Positions 53,040 to 63,929 of a stretch of DNA of 64,000 nucleotides are shown here, piece by piece. Numbering within the stretch: the first letter of the stretch is position 1; every line of letters begins with the position of its first letter. The stretch lies in assembly GCA_018340805.1 (NCBI GenBank), contig JACMZG010001914.1:47619163-47683162 (forward strand), read 5' to 3'. This DNA is from Microvelia longipes. Taxonomy: Eukaryota > Arthropoda > Insecta > Hemiptera > Veliidae. Under the pieces are notes generated by a model. That model saw nothing but the letters and a program-made list of their open reading frames with translations. It was not told where the DNA came from and did not search any database. Made by a program: the position numbers and the translations under genes.

Positions 53040-53260
53040 CGATTTTTATAGTTTCAACTCTCCACCATGGACACACGAGGAGCTACCATTAAATTAGACA
53101 CACACATGCACATACACACACTTTCAGACAGACAACTTTGTAAAAACCACTCAGGAGGTCTTGAAAACACCTGACATTGATAATTCTGTTAAAACCCTGA
53201 TTTTGACTTTATAGTGCAAACGCAATACTTTTCCTTTATACCTAGGGTAAATGTGAAAAC
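53040..53260 (-). repeat. R1 copy, one of the more complete
   Basis: On minus: TTTACCCTAGGTATAAAGG, AAAAGTATTGCGTTTGC, AAAATCAGGGTTTTAACAG, GTGTTTTCAAGACCTCC, TGAGTGGTTTTTACAAAGTTG, TCTGTCTGAAAGTGTGTG, then GGTGGAGAGTTGAAAC. It is followed at ~300 bp by the 5S-like head on the same strand. Confidence 0.7.
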
Positions 53261-53269
53261 CTATACACA

Positions 53270-54640
53270 GTGAACCAAGTCATCTTGAGTACGACTTTTC
53301 AGTTAAATTTTTGTTACTTGCTTGACAAATAAATGGTTGATTTTGATGTTCATATCAGGTTAGGCTCAAAATTTATGAATGGACGCTTTGGCTATTTTGG
53401 TAAAGTGTGTCAATGGATTGATTTGATCAAAAGATGATAGATAACACGAGTAATAATGTATACTATGGGAGCAACAGGTGGGTGTTGAATATGATAATAA
53501 ATATCAATATAAGTATCATGATATAACCTCACGAAACCTTTCCATAGAAGGTAGAACTCAACACTTTCTATCTATTCTGATACGACACACGCGACAGCTT
53601 AAAATTGATTATCTATCTCATACCATTAATAAATACGATTTAATCATAGATAAGGATTTATTTTATTTCAATAGCTTATAGTTAGAAAGCTATATAAGCG
53701 TAAGTCTATTAGCTTATAGTTAAAGTGAAAACAATAAATGACCAAATCTTTATTTCGGACGGCAATTTTACTGTTTGTTTTTGATATTAATCAAGTCTGT
53801 TTACTTTTATTATACACGATAAAACTTTATATGTTTACAACACGAAAGATAAATGTGACATAGATACACAATGGAAACTGATGGGACTATAAGACTTGAT
53901 AATTAAAATGGTCTGATATGATGACCCATCTCTGAGCGCTTAAAACTAAAGGACTGTATGAATGAATAAAGAGAAATAATTATAAATGAATGCATGTAAT
54001 GACGTGCAATATATAGTACAAAATACTACAGAATGGTCTACTTAAGAAATGAAGTATAATATGCATGCAAAACCAAGGCTTCAGTGCATGGACAGAACAG
54101 ATTAGCTGACTAAGCAAAATATGAAATAAACTATACAGAGTGCTAAGCACAGAAATAATAAAGCAATAATTAATAAGCAATGAAATGAAAAAATACCTCA
54201 AACCTGCTAAAACAAACAGCATAACCTGTTCATGCACTGAAGTTTTATTATGAAAAATAATTATAATTAATAGCAAGCAATAACTATGTACATAATATTT
54301 ACAAAATAGGTGAATTGCTCGAGCATTTTTCACCTAAAAAAAATATAACATTATTAGGTGATATATTATTAAAATTATAACGAGCCAAAGCGAGCAATTG
54401 ACACCGTCCGGCAGAAGTTAGGTAGGATGGTAGGCAGGAAACTAGAGAGTTCTGAAACGGCAGGCAAAACATGTCCGAACGTACATGCAAAAATTTATTG
54501 AGAGAAAATTAAGGAAGTTACTTAAAATATATACAACCGTTTAGCCACAAGCCTAAACAGAAACAAATACATTATAATCATATAAGAATAATCGTTACTA
54601 TTCAAAAGGAGAGTAAAAGACTTCCCTTGTGAATATAATG
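53270..54640. other. No gene supported
   Basis: The minus frame 53980-54333 (117 codons) is the longest in this stretch. It is rich in Ile, Leu, Phe, His and Cys and would look like membrane segments, but this follows from the purine-rich plus strand, and I recognise no family. TTAGCTTATAGTTA repeats flank 53675-53725. Confidence 0.35.
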
Positions 54641-54649
54641 TGAATAGGG

Positions 54650-54930
54650 GCCTTTTTTCTGAAAATGTCTAACGTTTTTTAGAGAAAATAGCTATTGGAC
54701 AACGTTGTCCCTCACTGAGTTTAAAATTATTGGGAGAAGCCTATAATGTTTGTGTATTTCAATCTTAATGTCAACACACTTTTAAATCTTGTATTGTTTT
54801 ATTTTCTTCGTATAGTATTTTTATGTTCTTTAATTTTTATCAAAGAAGGTAAGAATAATATTACATGAGTAGAATTAACCACTACACAATAATAAAGACC
54901 TTAAATTTGATTCGACCTATTATAGTCAGG
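54650..54930 (+). repeat. R2 repeat, left part
   Basis: GGACAACGTTGTCCC, TTGGGAGAAG, AATGTCAACACACTTTTAA, AAGGTAAGAATAATATTACA, TTAACCACTACACAA, ATTATAGTCAGG match 16035-16278. The copy is split by a SINE at 54944-55153 and resumes at 55167. Confidence 0.65.
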
Positions 54931-54943
54931 TATATATACCTGA

Positions 54944-55153
54944 GGTCGTTAGGGCGTTAGTCTTTACACTGACCTTTGACACCCACGGAGGTCTGGGGTT
55001 CGCATCCCAGGTTACGCTCTCAGTTTACAGAAGATTATTGTTTAGATAAATTATCGCCAACTTTAGAATTCACTTTGAGCTACCACCCGAGGTGGTTCCC
55101 GCAGGGGTTATCCCTGATGAGCCGCAAGGCTCTAAACGGGCATTATTATATAT
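54944..55153 (+). mobile_element. tRNA-derived SINE (family B) with 13-bp TSD
   Basis: GGTCGTTAGGGCGTTAGTC (A-box region), GGGGTTCGCATCCC (B box at 54997-55010), ATCGCCAACTTTAGAATTC, GAGGTGGTTCCCGCAGGGG, CCTGATGAGCC-GCAA-GGCTC hairpin, then AAACGGGCATTATTATA. TATATATACCTGA flanks it at 54931-54943 and 55154-55166, perfect over 13 bp. Target is R2. Confidence 0.9.
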
Positions 55154-55258
55154 TATATATACCTGACTATAAGGAGGATGTTAGTAGCTGAGGCGGTTGG
55201 CAACACTTGTTTACATGATAAGAAACACTCCTTATCATTTATATAAGTCCCTTGTTAC

Positions 55259-55580
55259 CATAGAGATATATTACTAGAGGGGCCCTATTGGTTGAATTTT
55301 GAGACATCGAAAAAGTAACCTGACCACATTCGATTATTATTATCATCAAATAAAATGAACAAAATAAAACAGTAAATTTTATAGTAGAATATTTAAAATA
55401 CAAATCACAACACAAACAATCTGTGGGAAGCCAAAAACAATTGATTAATTATAACCTCAACTCCCTCTTGGAGGAGGTTTCAATGATGTTACACAGAGCC
55501 CCTGAGAGCCCCTCTAAAAATGTTTCAGGCCTCTCAATGTATTAAGATAGGCTATGCTCCCTCTAGTATATATCTCTATG
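55259..55580. mobile_element. hAT-like MITE, copy 2
   Basis: 322 bp, about 90% alike to copy 1 by eye, with the same inverted termini. CTTGTTAC flanks it at 55251-55258 and 55581-55588, a perfect 8-bp duplication. It inserted at the right edge of R2. Confidence 0.92.
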
Positions 55581-55675
55581 CTTGTTACTAACTAACAAAA
55601 AATAATAAACATTCGATTCTCAGATTTTCACATTTTTCAGATTTAACATGACTGTCACAAATTTGACTACAACTC

Positions 55676-56398
55676 AAGTTAGTCCAATAGCCAGGTCTAA
55701 AAAATGTGACTCATTTTGTACTATTTCAAACCATTTTTTTCTGAAAATATAACTTAAATTATAAAGGAAAAGCAAATTCTGACTATCCAGAGTGGATGCC
55801 TTCTGGATTGAAACTTATACGAATGCGCTCACTCAAAATATTAAAAATCGCACAAATTACGGTTTTTTTAGCAATGTGTAGTTTCCTGTGCAAAACATGA
55901 ATAGAACATTTTAATGCTGATAAAATTCCCTATAAAAAGAGTGATTTATCACCAAAATCGGATAACAAGAACCAAAGTTATGTAATTTGTTAAATGGCTA
56001 AAAATGCAACAAAAGCCTATTTAAAGCCTGTTCAAAGATATTCTCTGACTTTGCATAAACTAAATATTTTGGGGGGGGGTTTAAAAGAGCAATAATTTGG
56101 GATGTACTTATCCTATTTTGATGGTTAAACACTCGTTTTCTTGGGAATTGTATCAGCTAAAAAAATGCACCCTTTTATGTTTTGTAAACGACCCACAGAG
56201 AACTACTTATTACAAAAAACCTAAAATTTGTACGATTATCTAAAATTTTTGCATGCGCAACCATATGGAGGGCTCCACTCTGGATAGTCAGACTATATTT
56301 TTTCTAGATAATTTAAGGAATATTTTGAGAAAAGTTTGGTTCTAAGTAGTTCAAAATGATTCACATTTTTTTCAGGTCCGACTCCTGGACTGTGACTT
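55676..56398. mobile_element. ~720-bp TIR element
   Basis: Left arm (AGTCCAATAGCCAGGTCT, AAAAAATGTGACTCATTTTG, ...TCTGACTATCCAGAGTGGA, ending ~55800) is mirrored by the right arm starting ~56268 (TCCACTCTGGATAGTCAGA, ...CAAAATGATTCACATTTTTTT, CAGGTCCGACTCCTGGACT). Arms are about 125 bp with moderate divergence. The interior has no transposase. Exact ends and target duplication could not be fixed. Confidence 0.7.
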
Positions 56399-56399
56399 T

Positions 56400-57910
56400 A
56401 TTCGACAAAGTACTGAATCATATAATTATGTCTAATAATCGTCAAAACGCTATAGAAAAGTAACGGCAAGAGTCATTATACGTTAGCTGTTTGTGTAATT
56501 ATTTTTGGGACTTGCAGGAATTATCAAGTTTATAAGCTTACTTGCATATAAATTTATACTATTAATGTGAGGTGTTGAAACATTTAGTCAAACAGCAAAA
56601 ATACCCACAGAAAAAGTTTATCTGTGTTTTTATTAAATATTTGATAGTTTAAAAAATCAGGGACCACGATTCCCCCTTAAAACCTATTTTAGGTCCAAAA
56701 AAGCTGTAGTGTAGTCTGTGTTTAGTCAGTTAACAGCTCGCCATAATCTACGAGGTAATGAATTTTATTTTTCCCTTCTCCTTCGAATGGATAAGGCGCA
56801 AGAATTATCTTACAACCTGATCAAAGATTCTGCTATTGCTATTCTGTAAAATAATATTATATTTCACTATTTCCTTAAGGGTTACCAAAGAAATAGAGCA
56901 ATTGATTTCCAATCTTAAAGAGCTCTATAAATTGTCTCTCAATATAAACTCATTTCACCTTAATATGTCACTTCTAAAGAGTTCCGGCAACCAACAAAGA
57001 GTCGAGAGAGAGAGCCAAAAAAAGAAATTTAGTAAAGTAACCTACCTCTAGAAACCAAATCAAAACCTTAAAAGGAAAGATATTACTGTTAAAAAAGTGT
57101 TCTAATTTTAATAGTTGGCTCGAAATTTTTACAATAACTTTATAATTGAACAAAAATTTGGAAAAAACAAAATGATTATAAAAACATTTACTTTCAACTA
57201 TTAAGCTAAAGTCATGAATGTTATGCAATGAATTGACATCTATACATATATCATGCCAAATTTAGAAGATTCTAAGTTTGGTAGATTTAAGAGAAGAATT
57301 GGAAAACAAAGTGACAAATGGTAGTCGAGAAAATTTTTCTTTGCCCTTCAACCCTTTTATCCTGAAGAAGAAAAAAAACAGTTTTTCTCTTTAGCTTCTA
57401 TGTTTAGGTCCTGTAAAGAGGAAATTATTGCTATAAACATAAAAAACATAACGTAAGCGTAAAAAACGTTTATATTTTTTGTCACATATACATTAAAAAG
57501 TAATTAATATTCCGTATGATGCTAAATAAGGCAATAGTTTGTTAAAAAATGACTACATTTCTGGATCATAATTTAAATGAACAAAACGAAAAAGTTGTAA
57601 ATAAATTACTGGTGTGCTCTGCGAGTTTAAATTATTTTGTGTGTAATTATTTACACTTAATTTTACACCAAATTACTGTACACTTTAACAAATGGTTTGT
57701 TAACTAAGAATCTAAGCAATTCATGCTTGGATTTTAAGATCCTGATTGTACTTCGTAAGTCCTAAATTTTCGTGTTATTCTTTTTGGACTTAATAAGAAT
57801 ATTTTTGACACTAAAAACAAATGTTTAATTTACTGTTTTATAGAATAATTATAATTAATATTACAGTCTCTCTATTGTTTATAAATTTAATGACTAAAAT
57901 AATAATTTAA
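56400..57910. other. AT-rich DNA, no gene seen
   Basis: Overlapping frames at 56836-57051 (plus) and 56974-57228 (minus) have no recognisable domain. Confidence 0.4.
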
Positions 57911-57917
57911 GAATTAA

Positions 57918-59108
57918 GGCCGTATTCAAAGACGTTTTCCTAACATTTTCCTAACATTCTCCCTAACATTTTTTAACCTAACATTCTCCTAAATTTTTCC
58001 TAAACATTCTCAACATTTCTCCTAACACCTTTTTTCCTAACATTTTCCTAACATTTCTAACAAAACTCCTTACACTCACCTAGGTTAGCTAAGGAAATGT
58101 TTTTAAGCCACGAAATTTAAATGATCGTTCCCGTGTTTTAAAAGTCATTTAGAGGCTTCGCATGATTTTTTTTAGTAAGACCTAAGGAATAAAAACTTAC
58201 ATTGGGTTAATTAATACTTAATTTTGTTATTTATCTTTACAATAATTTGAACCTCAATTTTACGTTATAAGGAATTTTTGACAACTAGCGCTACCTAGGA
58301 GAGAACTGTAAAAACTAATAATATTGAGATATTCTACAAAATAAACAATGATTTGTAAACAAACCTGGCAAAGAATAAACTCCCTTAAATACGTAATTTG
58401 TAATGACACAAACTTATTTATAGTTGACGATTATTTTAAAGTATATCTAATGTGGAAGTGGTGACCTTGACCAAGTGAAGGTTTGAAACTAGAGAATGAT
58501 TTGCATTTTATTTTCATTTAATTTCATGACAAAAACGAAAAAACAAATTGTGTAACTATTTAGAAAATGAAAACAGTGTTGCACTGATAAACAGGTCTTC
58601 ATTTAGACACCTGGATTCGTACAACCTGATCCACGTTCAACTTGAAACGCTTGATACTGCTTTATTTATGAAAGCTGTTACAATAATTGAACATTGTATT
58701 TGTATTAACTCTACTATTTACTGAAAATATGTAAATAAAGTTTCTAATATATTTAACATTCGCCAAAGCAAGGCCGCTTTGTTGTTAATGACAAAGTGTG
58801 TCGTAAATCCAGGTAATAACATTGATATTTTGCGATATATGACGTTGCTTACAATGGCATCACTTTATGACTTAACTACCTTAGGTTCTTACTAAATAAA
58901 ATCATGCGAAGCCTCTAAATGACTTTTAAAAACATAGGAGAATGTAGGAAAATGTTAGGGAATATTAGGAGTTTAGGAAATGTTAGGAAAAAGTTAGGAG
59001 AATGTTAGGAAAATGTTTAGGAGAATGTTTAGGAAAATGTTAGGAAAATGTTAGGAAAAAGTTAGGAGAATGTTAGGAAAATGTTAGGAAACGTCTTTGA
59101 ATACGGGC
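57918..59108. mobile_element. TTAA-flanked TIR element, 1.19 kb
   Basis: Termini GGCCGTATTCAAAGACGTTTTCC (left) and GGAAACGTCTTTGAATACGGGC (right) are inverted repeats, flanked by TTAA at 57914-57917 and 59109-59112. TTAA duplication is typical of piggyBac. The arms are ~250 bp: each starts with a CCTAACATTTT / AAAATGTTAGG tandem (about 150-190 bp) and continues into AATCATGCGAAGCCTCTAAATGACTTTTAAAA. The interior (~58200-58850) shows no transposase frame. Arms made partly of tandem repeats resemble small foldback elements. Confidence 0.85.
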
Positions 59109-59114
59109 TTAAAT

Positions 59115-60120
59115 GTCTGAAAACTTACTATAAAGTTCTAATTTGAAACAGAACAATGACATTTTTAATAATTTTCAACTTGAGTAATAAATGCGCAGAA
59201 AGGTTGTACCTAGTGCTTTCACAGTTTATTTTATAACACTCTAAAAAAGAGCTCTTTTTTTAGATTTCCTATTTGTTCTGACCTTTTTACTGATAATATA
59301 TCATACGGTAGATAGAAAATAAGATAAAGGAAAAGATAAATGAGGAATAGAATAAAGAATCAAAACAATATCACAATAAAATAGAAAAATCACTTCAAGA
59401 TAAAACCCTAAATGGAATCAGAGTGGAGGTAAAATCAAATAGACACGCTTAATAGATGTCATACTTTATACTTGGTTTTTTTTCTTCCATTATATAGAAA
59501 GCAGTGGACTAACATGAAATTATTCTTAGGAACATGGAAAATACTGAAATTATTTAATTAGGGACGTTGTCACAAACATAAGCATATTAATTCTATGCGC
59601 TTTTGAAATTTGGCCATTAGAATTTTCAAATTAGAGAGGAGTTTAAGTTAATGGTTGTATCAAAAGTATTGATTGTTTGCTATCTTATATGAGTGCTGCT
59701 GGTCTTGGGGTTTATATCATATGCCGAAAGATGTTACACGTCAAACATACGTAGAGCAGTTGAGGAAAGTTGAACAATGAATTTTAACAGATTTTTTAGC
59801 TCTGAATGAGGAAGGGATTAGTGTGATTACTTTTGCCCACCACGTGGACAGGCCAAATGTACGATTGGACACTTACTTCCTAAAATATTTTTCTAACACA
59901 GTTTAGATGCAAGCAAGGACGTCTAATGAAAGTAGTGGGCGTGGCATTTTTGTCATCACAAACCCCCTTCCTTAATATTGGGAATGGATGGCCACAAATT
60001 GAATCAAGTACAAATTCTACGTTCGGTATATTATTAGCTGTCCTTCTTGTTCAGAAACTAAACCAACGAAATGGTCAGAAATTATTAATTCCTAAAAGAA
60101 TAACTTAGATTGACCTGTAA
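59115..60120. other. No gene seen
   Basis: No supported coding region. A 60-codon plus frame at 59926-60108 has no recognised domain. Confidence 0.4.
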
Positions 60121-60127
60121 GATGCCA

Positions 60128-60320
<193 letters not shown>

Positions 60321-60492
60321 TATCATTTTGATACTACCGAGTTTTTGCAAAAACATGAATAAGTTGACACAATATAATTGTGCGAGAGACACCAAGGAAA
60401 TGTAACAAGCAAAATGCAATGCTACATCTGGGAACTGTTCCATCATTCGACATTCGTCATCACTTGATGGCTCGACATAATGTCATGTCCCA

Positions 60493-60533
60493 CTCTGTTT
60501 CGTTACGTCTAACTCATCAGGGCGCCGACAGAG
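60493..60533 (-). ncRNA. Hammerhead ribozyme 1 of array
   Basis: On minus: CTCTG-TC-GGCGCC-CTGATGA-GTTA-GACG-TAAC-GAAA-CAGAG. Stem III is CTCTG/CAGAG (5 bp), stem II GTTA/TAAC (4 bp), cleavage predicted after GTC. The catalytic boxes are canonical. Stem I (GGCGCC) has no loop and can only pair with a second copy, so a dimeric (double-hammerhead) fold is expected. Confidence 0.8.
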
Positions 60534-60809
60534 CCTGAACTCACTCTGACCTTCAATTAATTCCGAAGAATATAATGTGAAGTACTTACCAGAGACGAGC
60601 GGTGCTCTCTTACCGCCATCATGCATGGCAAGCAAAACATATATCATTTTGATACTACCGAGTTTTGCAAAACATGAATAGTTGACACAATATAATTGTG
60701 CGAGAGACACCAAGGAAATGTAACAAGCAAAATGCAATGCTACATCTGGGAACTGTTCCATCATTCGACATTCGTCATACTTGATGGCTCGACATAATGT
60801 CATGTCCCA

Positions 60810-60850
60810 CTCTGTTTCGTTACGTCTAACTCATCAGGGCGCCGACAGAG
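60810..60850 (-). ncRNA. Hammerhead ribozyme 2 of array
   Basis: Core identical to unit 1, 317 bp away. Confidence 0.8.
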
Positions 60851-61126
60851 CCTGAACTCACTCTGACCTTCAATTAATTCCGAAGAATATAATGTGAAGT
60901 ACTTACCAGAGACGAGCGGTGCTCTCTTACCGCCATCATGCATGGCAAGCAAAACATATATCATTTTGATACTACCGAGTTTTGCAAAACATGAATAGTT
61001 GACACAATATAATTGTGCGAGAGACACCTAGGAAATGTAACAAGCAAAATGCAATGCTACATCTGGGAACTGTTCCATCATTCGACATTCGTCATCATTG
61101 ATGGCTCGACATAATGTCATGTCCCA

Positions 61127-61167
61127 CTCTGTTTCGTTACGTCTAACTCATCAGGGCGCCGACAGAG
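61127..61167 (-). ncRNA. Hammerhead ribozyme 3 of array
   Basis: Core identical to unit 1, 317 bp from unit 2. Confidence 0.8.
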
Positions 61168-61443
61168 CCTGAACTCACTCTGACCTTCAATTAATTCCGA
61201 AGAATATAATGTGAAGTACTTACCAGAGACGAGCGGTGCTCTCTTACCGCCGTCATGCATGGCAAGCAAAACATATATCATTTTGATACTACCGAGTTAT
61301 GCAAAAACATGAATAGTTGACACAATATAATTGTGCGAGAGACACCTAGGAAATGTAACAAGCAAAATGCAATGCTACATCTGGGACTGTTCCATCATTC
61401 GACATTCGTCATCATTGATGGCTCGACATAATGTCATGTCCCA

Positions 61444-61484
61444 CTCTGTTTCGTTACGTCTAACTCATCAGGGCGCCGACAGAG
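61444..61484 (-). ncRNA. Hammerhead ribozyme 4 of array
   Basis: Core identical to unit 1, 317 bp from unit 3. Confidence 0.8.
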
Positions 61485-61760
61485 CCTGAACTCACTCTGA
61501 CCTTCAATTAATTCCGAAGAATATAATGTGAAGTACTTACCAGAGACGAGCGGTGCTCTCTTACCGCCATCATGCATGGCAAGCAAAACATATATCATTT
61601 TGATACTACCGAGTTTTGCAAAACATGAATAGTTGACACAATATAATTGTGCGAGAGACACCTAGGAAATGTAACAAGCAAAATGCAATGCTACATCTGG
61701 GAACTGTTCCATCATTCGACATTCGTCATCATTGATGGCTCGACATAATGTCATGTCCCA

Positions 61761-61801
61761 CTCTGTTTCGTTACGTCTAACTCATCAGGGCGCCGACAGA
61801 G
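61761..61801 (-). ncRNA. Hammerhead ribozyme 5 of array
   Basis: Core identical to unit 1, 317 bp from unit 4. Confidence 0.8.
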
Positions 61802-62075
61802 CCTGAACTCACTCTGACCTTCAATTAATTCCGAAGAATATAATGTGAAGTACTTACCAGAGACGAGCGGTGCTCTCTTACCGCCATCATGCATGGCAAG
61901 CAAAACATATATCATTTGATACTACCGAGTTTTGCAAAACATGAATAGTTGACACAATATAATTGTGCGAGAGACACCTAGGAAATGTAACAAGCAAAAT
62001 GCAATGCTACATCTGGGAACTGTTCCATCATTCGACATTCGTCATCTTGATGGCTCGACATAATGTCATGTCCCA

Positions 62076-62116
62076 CTCTGTTTCGTTACGTCTAACTCAT
62101 CAGGGCGCCGACAGAG
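62076..62116 (-). ncRNA. Hammerhead ribozyme 6 of array
   Basis: Core identical to unit 1, 315 bp from unit 5. Confidence 0.8.
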
Positions 62117-62391
62117 CCTGAACTCACTCTGACCTTCAATTAATTCCGAAGAATATAATGTGAAGTACTTACCAGAGACGAGCGGTGCTCTCTTACCGCC
62201 ATCATGCATGGCAAGCAAAGCATATATCATTTTGATACTACCGAGTTTTGCAAAACATGAATAGTTGACACAATATAATTGTGCGAGAGACACCTAGGAA
62301 ATGTAACAAGCAAAATGCAATGCTACATCTGGGAACTGTTCCATCATTCGACATTCGTCATCTTGATGGCTCGACATAATGTCATGTCCCA

Positions 62392-62432
62392 CTCTGTTTC
62401 GTTACGTCTAACTCATCAGGGCGCCGACAGAG
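62392..62432 (-). ncRNA. Hammerhead ribozyme 7 of array
   Basis: Core identical to unit 1, 316 bp from unit 6. It is the last on minus before the inversion. Confidence 0.8.
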
Positions 62433-62659
62433 CCTGAACTCACTCTGACCTTCAATTAATTCCGAAGAATATAATGTGAAGTACTTACCAGAGACGAGCG
62501 GTGCTCTCTTACCGCCATCATGCATGGCAAGCAAAACATATATCATTTGATACTACCGAGTTTGCAAAACATGAATAGTTGACACAATATAATTGTGCGA
62601 GAGACACCTAGGAAATGTAACAAGCAAAATGCAATGCTACATCTGGGAACTGTTCCATC

Positions 62660-62722
62660 ATTCGACATTCGTCAGATGGCTCGACAACGTATTGGGTCGA
62701 GCCATCAATGACGAATGTCGAA
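62660..62722. other. Inversion junction of the hammerhead array
   Basis: ATTCGACATTCGTCAGATGG, CTCGACAACGTATTGGGTCGAG, CCATCAATGACGAATGTCGAAT is an imperfect inverted repeat with a short centre (ACAACGTATTGG). Both arms break inside the CATTATGTCGAGCC segment, so the ribozyme cores next to the junction are not included in the break. Confidence 0.85.
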
Positions 62723-62946
62723 TGATGGAACAGTTCCAGATGTAGCATTGCATTTTGCTTGTTACATTTCCTTGGTGTCTCTCGCACAATTATATTGTCA
62801 ACTATTCATGTTTGCAAACTCGGTAGTATCAAATGATATATGTTTTGCTTGCCATGCATGATGGCGGTAAGAGAGCACCGCTCGTCTCTGGTAAGTACTT
62901 CACATTATATTCTTCGGAATTAATTGAAGGTCAGAGTGAGTTCAGG

Positions 62947-62987
62947 CTCTGTCGGCGCCCTGATGAGTTAGACGTAACGAAACAGAG
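62947..62987 (+). ncRNA. Hammerhead ribozyme 8 of array
   Basis: Same core on plus: CTCTG-TC-GGCGCC-CTGATGA-GTTA-GACG-TAAC-GAAA-CAGAG. Confidence 0.8.
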
Positions 62988-63261
62988 TGGGACATGACAT
63001 TATGTCGAGCCATCAATGATGACGAATGTCGAATGATGGAACAGTTCCCAGATGTAGCATTGCATTTTGCTTGTTACATTTCCTTGGTGTCTCTCGCACA
63101 ATATATTGTGTCAACTATTCATGTTTTGCAAAACTCGGTAGTATCAAATGATATATGTTTTGCTTGCCATGCATGATGGCGGTAAGAGAGCACCGCTCGT
63201 CTCTGGTAAGTACTTCACAATATATTCTTCGGAATTAATTGAAGGTCAGAGTGAGTTCAGG

Positions 63262-63302
63262 CTCTGTCGGCGCCCTGATGAGTTAGACGTAACGAAACAG
63301 AG
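63262..63302 (+). ncRNA. Hammerhead ribozyme 9 of array
   Basis: Core identical, 315 bp from unit 8. Confidence 0.8.
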
Positions 63303-63575
63303 TGGGACATGACATTATGTCGAGCCATCAATATGACGAATGTCGAATGATGGAACAGTTCCCAGATGTAGCATTGCATTTTGCTTGTTACATTTCCTAG
63401 GTCTCTCGCACAATTATATTGTGTCAACTATTCATGTTTTGCAAAACTCGGTAGTATCAAAATGATATATGTTTTGCTTGCCATGCATGATGGCGGTAAG
63501 AGAGCACCGCTCGTCTCTGGTAAGTACTTCACATTATATTCTTCGGAATTAATTGAAGGTCAGAGTGAGTTCAGG

Positions 63576-63616
63576 CTCTGTCGGCGCCCTGATGAGTTAG
63601 ACGTAACGAAACAGAG
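63576..63616 (+). ncRNA. Hammerhead ribozyme 10 of array
   Basis: Core identical, 314 bp from unit 9. Confidence 0.8.
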
Positions 63617-63888
63617 TGGGACATGATTATGTCGAGCCATCAATATGACGAATGTCGAATGATGGAACAGTTCCCAGATGTAGCATTGCATTTTGCTTGT
63701 TACATTTCCTAGGTGTCTCTCGCACAATTATATTGTGTCAACTATTCATGTTTTGCAAAACTCGGTAGTATCAAATGATATATGTTTTGCTTGCCATGCA
63801 TGATGGCGGTAAGAGAGCACCGCTCGTCTCTGGTAAGTACTTCACATTATATTCTTCGGAATTAATTGAAGGTCAGAGTGAGTTCAGG

Positions 63889-63929
63889 CTCTGTCGGCGC
63901 CCTGATGAGTTAGACGTAACGAAACAGAG
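63889..63929 (+). ncRNA. Hammerhead ribozyme 11 of array
   Basis: Core identical, 313 bp from unit 10. The array continues beyond the window. Confidence 0.8.

Larger units (their letters stand above)
60328..62685 (-). repeat. Hammerhead satellite, minus arm (7 ribozyme units)
   Basis: Seven ribozyme-bearing monomers with a period of 313-317 bp, more than 95% alike by eye. Unit order on minus: GGTGTCTCTCGCACAAT, TGTGTCAACTATTCATG, GGTAGTATCAAAATGATATATG, GCATGATGGCGGTAAGAGAGC, CTCTGGTAAGTACTTCAC, the ribozyme core, then GGGACATGACATTATGTCGAG and GAATGATGGAACAGTTCCC. Diagnostic variant: the two leftmost units read CACCAAGG, the others CACCTAGG. The 75-codon frames in each unit are non-genic repeats. 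Confidence 0.95.

Noticed and set aside
53980..54333. 117-codon minus frame as a membrane protein
   Set aside because: The hydrophobic composition follows from base composition, other frames of similar length overlap, and no family is recognisable.
55105..55140. CTGATGAGCC-GCAA-GGCTC as a hammerhead ribozyme
   Set aside because: The stem is followed by TAAAC, not GAAA, and the sister SINE copy has CTGATGGGCC. It is the 3' hairpin of SINE family B.
58930..59100. Telomere-like TTAGG repeats
   Set aside because: TTAGG appears only as part of AAAATGTTAGGA units of variable length inside one arm of a TTAA-flanked element, and its inverse is in the other arm. It is not a telomere.
62660..62722. 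Array inversion as a plain sequencing fold-back artefact
   Set aside because: Variant order is not mirror-symmetric about the junction. It remains unproven without spanning reads, so it is kept as a finding rather than dismissed.
60483..63626. Repeated 75-106-codon frames in the hammerhead monomers
   Set aside because: They recur because the DNA repeats, run across the ribozyme core antisense, and are shifted by single-base indels between copies. There is no sign of selection on a protein.
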